The translations under genes were made by a program, and so were the position numbers. This document shows positions 34,942 to 44,915 of a stretch of 64,000 nt of DNA, piece by piece. The notes under the pieces were generated by a model. That model worked only from the letters and a program-made list of their open reading frames with translations, did not search any database and was not told the origin of the DNA. Origin of the DNA: Hyalella azteca. Taxonomy: Eukaryota; Arthropoda; Malacostraca; Amphipoda; Hyalellidae. Numbering within the stretch: the stretch's first letter is position 1; each line of letters begins with the position of its first letter. The stretch is from positions 321,657-385,656 of the forward strand of contig NW_025936059.1 in assembly GCF_000764305.2 (NCBI RefSeq), given 5' to 3'.

Positions 34942-35689
34942 GTGTCGTTTAAATTTGTTCAGTAGTTCAGAAGAAATTTCTAGATCACAACGAATTTAAG
35001 CAATAAATTACCCGGCCAGACGGGCTGAATAAAGAAGTGTGAAATCACGAATGACGGTGAAATGAAAAAAAAAAAACTCGCAAGCGAAGGCAAAATTGAA
35101 AGCTAAAAATCAGATAATTGCAAGCTAAAATTCATCGTTTGGTAGTTAGAAATTTATATTCAAAATTTCGACCAAAACTGTTCAGTAGTTTGGAAGAAAT
35201 TCTTTAATCACTGCGAATTTCGGCCCGAATCGCCAAATAACTCACGAATGAAGGTGAAATTCAAAATTTTCACTAGCTAAACATCACCGTTATAGGTCCG
35301 AATGAATACGTGTTCCAAGTTTTAGCGAGCTGCGTTCATTAGTTTAGGAGATATTCTTTGATAATTGAATTTGGAGATTAGCCGTTAGACCGGCCACGAG
35401 TCCGGCAGTAAATTTGTCCAAGACGTCCCGAGTTTCTATTGCTGGAACATTTAAAACTGCTTAAAATATATTGGTTTACTAAATGGGGTTCTATTCATGA
35501 AATACACATGAGTGTTTAACCTTTCTCTTTTAAAATTGCAGCGTAATAAATATCAATGAAGAGGCGTTTATTTTTATGCGTCTGTGTTGGGGGGCGCTGG
35601 AAATTCTCTGGGGAGCCGAAGAGGGCGTCAGCCTGAAAAAGTTTGGGAACCACTGGTATACAAGCATACCCACGGTTTATAAAGTCCCA
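34942..35689. other. No supported feature
   Basis: AT-rich sequence with two loosely similar stretches (around 34960-35060 and 35180-35260, sharing ttcagtagtt-gaagaaatt and gaatga-ggtgaaat) that may be an old duplication. Confidence 0.4.
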
Positions 35690-35960
35690 GATGGATTACT
35701 AGAATTTGAAAGAAAAACCAACACCAGGGGCCACGGCTACAACTAAAAAATTGCATTGCAACTCATCCACGCGACATTTTTTCTCGCTTCGAATCACCGA
35801 CACGTGGAACAGCCTCCCCGTTTACATCGCTGAAGCTCCGAGTACAAACGAGTTCAAGAACCTAATGTGGCCTGTCGCCAATTCTTGTACTTTTCGTGAC
35901 TCGACCACAGGAGATCTAAAAACAGGTCCTTCTGCTGGATTTTTTCAAAACTGTCGATAG
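35690..35960 (+). mobile_element. Second LINE family, reverse transcriptase C-terminus
   Basis: The frame reads STRHFFSLRITDTWNSLP, then EAPSTNEFKNL, and ends at TAG 35958-35960. It matches the fragment at 18814 and differs from the CR1-like element at 34434. A one-base shift upstream of the readable frame suggests decay. Its 3' part (ggcctgtcgccaattcttgt) recurs at 43775-43810. Confidence 0.75.
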
Positions 35961-36077
35961 TTAGAAATTACTACTACACTTCCACAGGGTTCGATCTTCT
36001 GCTAGGCATTTCCAGTCGGAACATGCATTTCTCTAAAGCTTTATCTAGTCAGGCCTATTGTTCAGTCCGCCTCTTCT

Positions 36078-36327
36078 GGGCAGGGTGGCCCAGTGGTTAA
36101 AGTTCAGAGTACCAATATTGGAGCGGAGAGGTGCGGGTTCGATCCCAGCTCTGTGCGCCAGCTTCTGCTCAGAATCGGCAAGGAGGCCGGGCGGTTAAGC
36201 GAAGAAAATTTGAAGCAGTGAGCTGCGAGTTAGAGCCCGCAAAATGCTGTGGATGTTGTGCGATGCCAAGAATCGGCGACAGGCCTACGGCCTTATGAAC
36301 GCTGAAACCGCCATTTATTATAAATGA
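36078..36327 (+). mobile_element. tRNA-derived SINE
   Basis: RNA polymerase III boxes are plain: A box TGGCCCAGTGG at 36086-36096 and B box GGTTCGATCCC at 36136-36146, 40 bp apart, in a tRNA-like head. An unrelated body of about 170 bp follows, with gaatcggcgacaggcctacg, and a tail catttattataaatga. The body shares, in opposite orientation, the ggcctgtcgccgattcttg word found in the nearby LINE 3' end. Confidence 0.82.
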
Positions 36328-37331
36328 CTACGCTATGCTATTATACTTTCATCCCTGGGTCTAGACCTGAAATGGACTCGTCAGGACAACAGGGCCAAAA
36401 GTTCATCCCAGAACATCTATGTACCATAGGGAACCCGTTAAAAATTCAGCCGCCGTGATATATTGCGGCCGTTAACAAGGCTGCTTGAAGCAACCGTAGC
36501 AGGTGCTGCAACTCATACAATCAAGAACTGATAAATGAAGCAAGATGAAAAGTATGAAAATTTATTTAAAATGGAGCGTTAATATGGACATTCGTTTACA
36601 CCGTTGTTAAATCACGACTAGTCTAACTACAACAAATCCACGAAGACGAGGCAATGAAAGAACTATGAGAAGAGTTTTTCAGCTCAATTCCGATCAACAC
36701 AGTTTGTGCCGAGCAAGCACTTTAGGATTGAGCTCCTCCGGGCAGGCAACGAAGTTTGGGCAAAGGAAACCAAGGGATCCATCTCCTTACTTGTAAATTG
36801 TAAATTGGAAGAACAACAATGATTTCCTCGATACAAATACAGGTACACAATTACACGTCCGACGCGCCATGTATTAATTTCACGCCAAGATTATTTTAGG
36901 TTTACAATGGAAAAAATCTTTATGCCCTATGTCTAACCAATACGTTCACGCGTCTCAATAAAACTTTCCTCGATGCGTTCGGCGTCTCTATGGCGGAAAC
37001 AGTAGCTAAGGATGGTGGAATCCGCCACGTTGTTATTGCACATTTCCAGCACGTTAAAAATCACTGCTGATAACCTAAACAGGGATAGCTGTCGTATAGA
37101 TGAGTACACTATCGCAATAAATAAAATTTAAAATTTTGTTAATAAGAATATAAAATGTGCACCGAAGCGCTAAAAATGTGTAAAATGGAATTTCATCACG
37201 GCCAAATTTGCATAAAATCGCTTGAAATATGTATTCGGTACATTTAACATAAGCGCATAATAAGGTAGTAACCTAAGATAATGAATCAGTTGCGACAGCG
37301 TTTTCCATAGTTTGCAACCAATGTTCCGTTT
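36328..37331 (-). other. Probable 3' UTR and downstream flank of the NAT-like gene
   Basis: No coding signal. On the minus strand an AATAAA-type signal lies at about 36561-36566; nearer candidates are not convincing. Confidence 0.4.
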
Positions 37332-38132
37332 TCAGTTATCCTTGCTCATGCTTTCTATGGCAGCATTAATCTCCAGCAGCTGATCCAGGAGATTGTTATC
37401 AGCGAGCAAAGAGGCTATCTGGGGCAGGATGTCAATAATCTCTCGTCCTCTGCCCGAATCTCGGGCCACACGAGCCAGAGCTTCACGCCAGAGATCCTCT
37501 TCCCCACACGTCCAGGCACACTTTAGTGCAGGGCTCCAGCGCTCCAACCCAGTGTTATGACCAACAGAGTTTGGCCCATCGAGGAACTTCGTAAACGGCA
37601 CCTTCACGCGGAACTGTTCGCCATCATCGTCGGAGAAGAACAAGGTTAATTTAGCGGTTCTGATCGGCTGCAAAGTGAAGTAAAAACTTGACCTAATTTC
37701 ACCATTCCGTGCTCTGTTAATCAATGTTTTCATTCCGTATACAAGGTTACGTCGCTCAGCCACGTCAAGCCCAGACAGGAAAGGATGCGAGACGTGCACG
37801 ACGTTGACGCACTTCGAGGTTCCCAGAGGCGTCTCCTTGCTGGACCGCCACACGACGTACGAGGGGTTATGCTCGTAGATTTCGTAGGTGTTTGTCTTGG
37901 TGGTAGTGCCACACTTGGCGACGTGGGTAGCAGCGTGAGGGCTCAAGCCATCCTCCATCACAACCATGGGCTCCGACACATGATAGCCTGGGTCCATGAG
38001 CACTACTCCCGGGCGTCCTGCCACGCGCAGGCGCACGCACACCAGCACGTGCTCCTTCTCGCTCGGGAACAGCGGCGGCGTCGAGTTAGAGCAATACCAG
38101 TCGAGACGTTCGATGTCCTCTTCGCACGACAC
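37332..38132 (-). CDS. NAT-like gene, exon 5 (last)
   Basis: The acceptor is attgtcag|GTG; the exon starts in phase 0 (VSCEEDIERLDWYC), so the apparent GTG start is a splice junction and not an initiation codon. It is 801 nt long and ends AAIESMSKDN and TGA. It carries the putative His315 and Asp334. Confidence 0.9.
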   Translation of the reverse strand: MSCEEDIERLDWYCSNSTPPLFPSEKEHVLVCVRLRVAGRPGVVLMDPGYHVSEPMVVMEDGLSPHAATHVAKCGTTTKTNTYEIYEHNPSYVVWRSSKETPLGTSKCVNVVHVSHPFLSGLDVAERRNLVYGMKTLINRARNGEIRSSFYFTLQPIRTAKLTLFFSDDDGEQFRVKVPFTKFLDGPNSVGHNTGLERWSPALKCAWTCGEEDLWREALARVARDSGRGREIIDILPQIASLLADNNLLDQLLEINAAIESMSKDN

Positions 38133-41100
38133 CTGACAATATATGAAGATATATTTAAAATAAATATTAATGAATAATTAAAAAGAAATTAATATGCAAA
38201 AAATTGAACTCGTCTCGTTCAACTTTTGAGATAACTTTGTTTTATTTTCCGATGGAAAATTGAAGATGACTGGTGCAACGGATAGGCAGAACCTTTTCAC
38301 GAAGCAGATAATAAAACTTAAGTAGATAAATAGAATAAAATCTGAATACCGAAGAGAAATTCAAAACCAAAGTTTAGGTGCATGACTGACCTGGTACATG
38401 GAGTCCTTGAGGCCGGGGTAAGACGACTCGAGGTGCGCAAGCTTGGACAGGAGGTCGGAGCTGAGCCCGACGCAGGTGTAGCGGCCCGGCAGCACTGGTA
38501 TGTCATAGTCACGGAAGAACTCTGACAGAGAGCTGTAGTCTGAACGGTTCTTGTTAAACTCTTGGCAGAACCTGCAAGTGGATCACAGAGTGAGTATGGA
38601 TAATTGAATTGACAGTTTACAGCACTCGGCACTAGTGTATCATTGCAAGATACGCCCACGAGGGCGAATATCCAAGTAATCAAACTGGGCGTTGTGTTCG
38701 CAATAACAAATACAATCTCAGGAGGCAATAAATGTAAATTGATCAGGAAGTGAGAAGCCAGAGCTGAGATTGGAGGAAATCCTCATTTAAGCCTAGAACC
38801 ATCCAAGTACAGCTACCCACTACCGCGTTAATTCAAGAAATACACGGCGAGCTGGTAAACTTACTGTAGAAATGTCGACACTGTATCGTAGGGCAAGGCT
38901 TGCAGACAGTCCTGCAGCTGCTGCCTCACTGGCACCAGGAAAGTTCGCAAGTCGCGCTCACACGAGAACTCAAGTTCTGGCCGCTCACAGCCGTAGAGGG
39001 GCAGTACGAGTGGGTGATGCGCTGGCCACTCGTCCTCGTCCCAGTCGCTGTCGTCACTGGACGAGTCGTCGTCACGGGCGCTGCTGTCCGTCACACTCAC
39101 GCCGTCACACCGTGACGAGAAGTAACCCGAGGAGTGGGCTTCAGAGTAATCTGATATCGGCAACTTTAATGAACCAAATTCTTCTGTTCTTGTGATGAAA
39201 CCTGAAGACGCGTTAGAGTTTGAAGCAAAAGATATGCTTGTACTGCCACTGACTGCGCTGTCCACACTGTAAGCAAAGAAGTTATGTAGGCAGAAAGTAT
39301 ACACGAACCGTCGAGGATATAAACAATGAGCTAATAAAATTTGAACAAGGCGTTCAATATATTAAATTCGTAGTTAAATACCGTGCCTTATCTAGCAGAT
39401 CTTTTTCTTTTTCATGCTAAAACATTTATTTTGCTCCGGGGTCAGTTCGATATAGAGCCTCCATTGGTATACCTGATACCAAGAGTTCGCGCGAGAAAGA
39501 TCTCGGATCAGCCATTCCCTAATCATTATACCAAAGAAAAACAGTCACGAAATTCCCATCGCCCCGATTTTCAGAAAAAAATGAATTGCCTCTGAAACAC
39601 AGTAAGTTGAATTAACAAGTTTTCAGTAGTAATGCTGACTGCGCACCTGCTAGCACTGCCACGACGACCCTGCGCGCGCTGGAGAGGCGGCGCGTTGGTC
39701 GACTGGGAAAATATCGGGCTCTTGTGGCCCGGCTGCTTCTCGAGTCAACTGGGCCAGCAGGAGTCGCGTGTGCCCCATTCAACGATGACTTCTCTGTCCT
39801 CTTCGGAGGCCTCCTCGCCGAGCGTGACAGGCTGAGAGCAGCCCATGGTTCTGGGTGACGCCGGTGGGATGTTGTTCAGCCCACCGACTCTTAAGCCATC
39901 TGTTTCGTCCAAAGAGTTTTCTGTAAAAAAATTAAGATTAATGACTGTGACAAAGTGAGGAAACGTCAGTTATAACAGCATTGCAGACTCGAGCCAGGTT
40001 CACCTCATACTGCCGGACACATGCCAGTCACTGTCCAGTTCATCAAAGTCTTCAAGGCACTTTTATAGAAGCATTCACACCAGCCATTCAAGGCACTTGC
40101 TAATTGCTATGCCCATGGTGTGAATGCTTTCATGGAAATGCATCAAGGAATATTGACTGGAGCGTGACGTAGATGCCTGACACGTGCCCGGCAGTATGGT
40201 GTGAACCTGGCCTTAGTAATGAGATTACAAAGGCGATAGCCCGGCTCAATTTCGCAAAGCGAATTTGATTGAAGAACGTAGAAACTACACATTTGCTCAT
40301 GCCGCACGACTTACGAGGGTCGATCGTGTTGGCATCAGATCGTGCAGACCTTCAGACGATGACCCAGATACCTTTCAAAGAATTAGTTCTGAAAGTTCGT
40401 AAATTATAAGTTTCACAATGAAGGAGGTTATCTCTAACGCGAGCTCAGTTCAAATACCGCAGGCGTCGGAATAAAATGTTTCTAGTGCGCAAGGTTCTAG
40501 TGCAGTTTACAACATTCCTGTTACTGATCCAACAAAATTAATAGAAATTACTGATCAAGCGAAATCTTCACTTCAAGTGGACAGTCGCTGCGCATTTCAA
40601 TATTCTCAAACTGTTTTAGAGCGGACTTTCACTACGGAGTACGGACAGATTACACGGCTGAAGCTATAGAAAAACTGTACTAACAAGCTCGCGAGGTGCG
40701 ATGAAGATAATTACGCAGCAATTAATGCTAATTAATGTGCCTACACATAGCGTTTAATAGAATATGACAAAATAGCCGAGGTCAGCAGGAAACACGTGGC
40801 GATATCTCACCGCAGAACGCGGAAGAACATCCGGACAAAAATAGCTCCTGGAAATCCCACGTTAATTTCGGTTAACCTCAGTCACTGAAGTTTTTGGCTT
40901 ATTTTACGCTACAAATTTAAAATGGTTGAAAATTTAATGCTATTTAACCGAAGTTACTTTCTATGGCGCTTATAATCATAATAAAGTACTGCTTATTGAT
41001 TATTCCTGTCACACGTGCATAACACGCGGGAAACTGCTGGCATGACGCTCACTATTGCCATTGGTCGACGAAGTTGCCCAAACTATGACGTCAGTGTTCA

Positions 41101-42872
41101 CGCCACCACCTAATCAGTCGTTCCTTCTGAAAGGAGGACGAGAGATTGCGCAACAACTATGCACGTCATGTGCTTCATTCAGGGCTAAGTCCTTCATTCA
41201 ACGAGCTTCAGAATTTCAACTAGCAGTGCTAGTCTAGGTATGCAAATAGTTCAGCCGTTAAAATTATATCTCTCAGCGCGAATGTGGCCTCCACCCAAAG
41301 ATTAACGACAGGCTTTCGATTAAGTTCTGCACTCGAGCAGGACATCTTTCACTAGATTTATACAAATTCAATCGGCGATTAGTGCAAGAGTGCCCCTATA
41401 GAAAGTTAAAACAAATGCCTAAGACTAAATGAAATCTAACGCTAATGAACCAGAATAATGTTTGAAAGTTGCAGGGTCTTCTACATCTAACAGTATTCCA
41501 GCCGTGCATATCAAATGTAGTCATTCCTTGCATTCATATAATATATTCAGACAAGTTCATTATAAACTTCAGTCCGCACACTCGGCTACCCGCTACCCTG
41601 CTTAGTCACGAGACACACAGGCAAGCATGTAGGCAAGAGTGTAGTCTGGAAAAGTCCTATTTTTGTCTGAAATATCGCGGCTCTAATATCATATAATTTC
41701 AGTAGGTATGAAATCTCGTGGCTCGAATGTCATAAATTTTTGTTTGATTAAAAAATCGCGGTTTGCACTTCGCAAACATGTCATTTCATAAAATTTTCAA
41801 CTTCCGCAATCCGCATTGCTTTACCGTTTCCGCCAAGAATATCTTGCAGAAAAAACATAAACATCGTAATGTAAACAAATAAACAAAACGTTTGTTGAAG
41901 ATCGCGCATAGTTGCTGTCATGTCAAAGCGGTCAGACTGTATATTAACACGTGCTGAACTTACAGTAGAGACAAATTTTATTGTATTTGACTGTTTAAGG
42001 GTAAAATTAGAGATTTGGGGTAACACGTGCATAAACTTTGTAAATAAATTCGCATTCGCACCTCGTAAATGGCTTTTCATGGCCGAGATATGGAATTCAC
42101 GGCTCGGTGAAATAGAATCACGGCTTGTAGAAATGGAATCACGGCTGGCAAATCCATAAAACCACGGCTCGAAAAATTCAGTCGCGGCTCGCCAAGTAGA
42201 TATATTCCATACTCCGCCCGCAAGACTACGCAATTAGCTACGTATCTCGAGGATTCTTGTATCTACAAACTTTAATGAACTAACATTCAAACTGTTAACA
42301 CTTATTACTACACACCTAGTTCTATTCCAGGGAATGCACACACAGGTTAGATTTATCCACGCCTTATCTAGTTCAAGGTAACGAGGTTCATGTGTAGTCT
42401 TGACTCTTGACTGCAGTCTTCAAAGAAACTAAACTTGCTTTAGGAAATGTACCGCCTCGAAACTAAAAATTTTGCAGCAAAGGAGATAAAATATAAAACT
42501 GTAACTGCAACCCATTTCATTTGAGGTGCATCAGACGATAAGAATCTTATCTAAACATGCCGTTAGTTCAGGTAAAACTTGACTACGTACAGGCAGCCAA
42601 CAATCCAACATGTATACTACGCGATTCTGCACCTGAGACTGAGAGGTCATGACTCAACTGAGTCACTCAAGCGATCATATGTTCCAAATTCAGTTTAGCC
42701 AACAAGCAAAATCAAAGTATAGCGTCAATTCAACAAGTTAGAACATGAATAAAATGCATTTAAAACTTACCCATTTTTCCAGAACTAAAACGAGCTTGAA
42801 AATCCACTCAAGATTTTCTCGGTGAAACAGAGCGTACTTGCTACCTCGATCTGCGACGGCTCAAAGCGGACT
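37332..42872 (-). CDS. Complete five-exon gene, NAT-like (Cys-His-Asp) protein with in-frame TGA
   Basis: Coding exons 42774-42771, 39920-39647, 39266-38865, 38571-38391 and 38132-37332 join in phase to 1662 nt: 553 codons plus stop TGA. All introns are GT-AG. The N-terminal third is polar with an acidic patch (DDDSSSDDSDWDEDEW). Then LPGRYTCVGLS (Cys260), SEKEHVLVCVRL (His315) and GVVLMDPGYH (Asp334) have the order and setting of the arylamine N-acetyltransferase triad (papain-like fold). This is my inference; the family is otherwise unrecognised. The C-terminal 200 residues (YVVWRSSKETPLGT, HPFLSGLD, DDDGEQFRVKVPF) look globular. Codon 60 is TGA, see the exon 2 entry. Function and substrate are unknown. 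Confidence 0.8.
38391..38571 (-). CDS. NAT-like gene, exon 4
   Basis: The acceptor is cacttgcag|g and the donor is CAG|GTCAGT. The exon is 181 nt and starts one base into a Gln codon. The peptide runs FCQEFNKNRSDYSSLSEFF, RDYDIPVLPGRYTCVGLSSD and on to SYPGLKDSMYQ. It carries the candidate nucleophile Cys260. Confidence 0.88.
38865..39266 (-). CDS. NAT-like gene, exon 3
   Basis: The acceptor is tttgcttacag|t and the donor is CTACA|GTAAGT. It is 402 nt, phase 2 at both ends. It encodes a Ser-rich, then acidic, low-complexity region followed by a helix (RTFLVPVRQQLQDCLQALPY). There is no Met in the exon, so translation cannot begin here. Confidence 0.88.
39647..39920 (-). CDS. NAT-like gene, exon 2, contains in-frame TGA
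   Basis: The acceptor is tttttttacag|aa and the donor is AGCAG|GTGCGC. It is 274 nt, with one frame continuous with exons 1 and 3 at both junctions: ENSLDETDGLRVGG, MGCSQPVTLGEE, then WPS-TGA-LEKQPGHKSPIF. The TGA is at 39747-39745 (codon 60) and is followed by C. It may be regulated readthrough (TGA-C is the leakiest context), selenocysteine, a null allele, or a base error (CGA, Arg, is one change away). An internal ATG at 39846 gives MGCSQ, an N-myristoylation-like start. Confidence 0.8.
39921..42770 (-). other. First intron of NAT-like gene (2.85 kb), with dispersed repeats
   Basis: Bounded by GTAAGT at 42770 and tttacag at 39921. It contains a family D repeat at 41640-41775 (tctggaaaagtcctattttt, gaaatctcgtggctcgaatg; relatives at 57361-57490 and, inverted, 53275-53410) and a family C relative at 41920-42210. 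No other gene is seen. Confidence 0.7.
42771..42872 (-). CDS. NAT-like gene, exon 1: 5' UTR plus four coding bases
   Basis: Transcription is inferred to start near 42872. The leader of about 98 nt ends in GGAAAA-ATG-G followed at once by the donor GTAAGT (42770-42765). Only ATG and one base of codon 2 (Glu) are in this exon. The A-rich context before ATG and G at +4 fit arthropod start sites. The phase matches exon 2 exactly. Confidence 0.78.
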
Positions 42873-42905
42873 AACGTGCGCACCGGATTACCCCGCCTTT
42901 ATATA
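42867..42905 (-). promoter_or_regulatory. Core promoter: TATA box and initiator
   Basis: On the minus strand TATATAAAG lies at 42905-42897 and TTAGTC, close to the arthropod initiator TCAGTY, has its A at 42872, 33 bp from the first T of the TATA box. This is canonical spacing. The flanks are GC-rich (gcgcgcctgtgg upstream, ggcgggg downstream). Position, spacing and the following first exon agree, so this is a strong prediction. Confidence 0.75.
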
Positions 42906-43720
42906 CCACAGGCGCGCTGTGTGGCTACGTCCGAGATAGAGAACCATGAAGCCTGGTAATCCTCTGAACATGAGTTGAAAAATTTTACAATGGAGCTCAA
43001 CATTCAGATATCATAGAATAATTAGTAGTTCATGCTACAAGTTACACGTATGTAAATAATGAATTTACGATTTTATCATGTAATTTTCATTTATTTCGCA
43101 GTTGAATTACAGTAAGAAATAGCCCCATATAAGCTATTTTGATAAAAAGGTTATAGTATACGAAATTTTTCATCATAAACTCATTATCCTTGTGAGCAAT
43201 AATTATGAAGACAATGTGCTTCACTAAAGTGCAAACCGACCATGGAGTAAAATTATAATTAACGACTAATGTGTCACTCATCACTGTTATGGAGAATGTT
43301 CCCGAATTTGCGAACCTGTTCCTGCATTTGATTTGCACGACTGCTGCTGCATGGCAGTGAACATCTGTCCGTACCTGGATTTGTTGGCATTCATATTAAT
43401 TTTTTTCACAAATGTCAAGGAATCAAATAGGAACAGAAGCATGTCTGGAAAATATGCTAAATGTAGGAATGCCTTTGTAACCTACATCCGTATAGCGTAA
43501 ACGAAGAAACTGCGAACTTCCTCTAACTGCACGCACTCTGCGGCTGTATCAGCTTGCGTACGAACCGGAGTATGTAAATGGAGTTACAGGTTTGTTCATG
43601 CCTTAGAAATAAATTTAATATCCTTATATTAGATGTGTAATGCTGCCATACAAACGACATAGTTTGTGTGATGCTGCTATACAAACGACATAGTTGTTTG
43701 AGTGATGCTGCCATACAAAT
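42906..43720. other. No supported feature
   Basis: Upstream of the NAT-like promoter. AT-rich beyond 43000, with no gene. Confidence 0.4.
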
Positions 43721-43721
43721 A

Positions 43722-43751
43722 GTATAGTATAGTATAGTATAGTATAGTATC
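43722..43751. repeat. Pentanucleotide microsatellite (TAGTA)n
   Basis: About six units of atagt. The reverse-complement pentamer forms the array at 48268-48362. Confidence 0.93.
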
Positions 43752-43870
43752 TTCGGCATTAAATAAATAGGCCTGGATAGGCCTGTCGCCGATTCTTGTA
43801 CTTTTCTTGACTAGACTGGCCTTACGGACGGATATCAGTTGTTCCGTAGGGTACGAGGCATTTTAATCGA

Positions 43871-44095
43871 AAGTCGTGTGTGTCTTCGAAAGTCGTGTGT
43901 GTCTTCGAAAGTCGTGTGTGTCTTCGAATGTCGTGCGCGTCTTCGAAAGTGGTGTGTGTCTTCGAAAGTCGTGTGCGTCTTCGAAAGTCGTGGGTGTCTT
44001 CGAAAGTCGTGTGCGTCTTCGAAAGTTTTAAGTGCCTTCGAAAGTCGCGTGTATCTTCGAAAGTCGTGTGTGTCTTCGTAAGTCATGCGTGTCTT
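43871..44095. repeat. 19-bp minisatellite
   Basis: About 12 units of gtcgtgtgtgtcttcgaaa with g/a and t/c variants. Frames on both strands up to 114 codons are repeat translations. Confidence 0.94.
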
Positions 44096-44178
44096 CAGCT
44101 TATATGGCCATTGACTATATATTACAGAGGATGACGACATACGCATATCAAGTCGAGACTCTGCACACTGCACAGACA

Positions 44179-44452
44179 TATAAAATATGATTCCCCTAGG
44201 TTCCCCTGGAAATAACTGTTAGAAATAAAGTTCCCAGTGAAAATATTCTAAGGGGAACCTTATTTCTAACAGTTATTTCCAGGGGAACGTAGGGGAACCA
44301 TATTTTATAGAACGTATTTCTACTGGGAGCGTTTTTTTCTAGCAACTAATTCTCAATAAAATATGGTTCCCCTAGGTTCCTCTGGAAATAACTGTTAGAA
44401 ACAAGGTTACCCTTAGAATATTTTCACTGGGAACCTTATTTCTAACATGCGC
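44179..44452. mobile_element. Foldback element with 57-bp arms plus a half copy
   Basis: 44179-44309 is a near-perfect inverted repeat: the left arm starts TATAAAATATG-ATTCCCCTAGG and the right arm ends CGTAGGGGAACC-ATATTTTATA, with a short loop (gtgaaaatattcta). A second, partial copy follows at 44355-44452 with the same words. There is no coding capacity. It could extrude as a cruciform. Confidence 0.85.
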
Positions 44453-44794
44453 TATTTTCAGAGCGCAAAGTTTGCTCTGTTCGAATAGACCGATGATTCC
44501 CACACTTTTTTCGGTCATATTTTACATTGAATGGGCATAAATTTACCAGCCCAACCTTTCTCAGTTGTGCCAATGATAATATCAAATATATTCCATATCA
44601 ACTTTATGAAAGGAACGTCGTGTAACAGAATAAGTTAAATTGTATTAGAATTATTAACTTTAAAAAAACAGAGTTCAAGAATAATTGAAGAGACCTGCTT
44701 TTGGTTCTTCACATATTTCAGTTAAAGTTCATTCCATTTCAAAGTTTTTTTTGCCTCACTGGTCTAATCATGTCGACAGTTGACACCCGTGTGC

Positions 44795-44877
44795 CTCACT
44801 GTCACTGGTATAATCATACTAATCACTGTTTGCGCCCGTGCGCCTCACTGGTATAATCATACTAATCACTGTTGCAC
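44795..44877. repeat. Reverse-complement piece of the 18.5-kb minisatellite
   Basis: Units cgcctcactggtataatcat plus actaatcactgtt are the reverse complement of the array at 18535-18775. It ends at an adapter. Confidence 0.92.
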
Positions 44878-44915
44878 CTGTCTCTTATACACATCTAGAT
44901 GTGTATAAGAGACAG
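44878..44915. other. Library adapter: inverted Tn5 mosaic ends (junction 6)
   Basis: A perfect 38-bp junction. The right flank (gtgatgctgccatacaaacg) repeats 43630-43700. Confidence 0.98.

Noticed and set aside
38130..38132. GTG start codon for the 266-codon frame
   Set aside because: The GTG directly follows an AG acceptor and is in phase 0 with exon 4, so it is an internal Val codon.
37730..38177. Separate plus-strand gene overlapping the NAT-like exon 5
   Set aside because: It is the antisense shadow of a GC-rich true exon, with no splice signals of its own.
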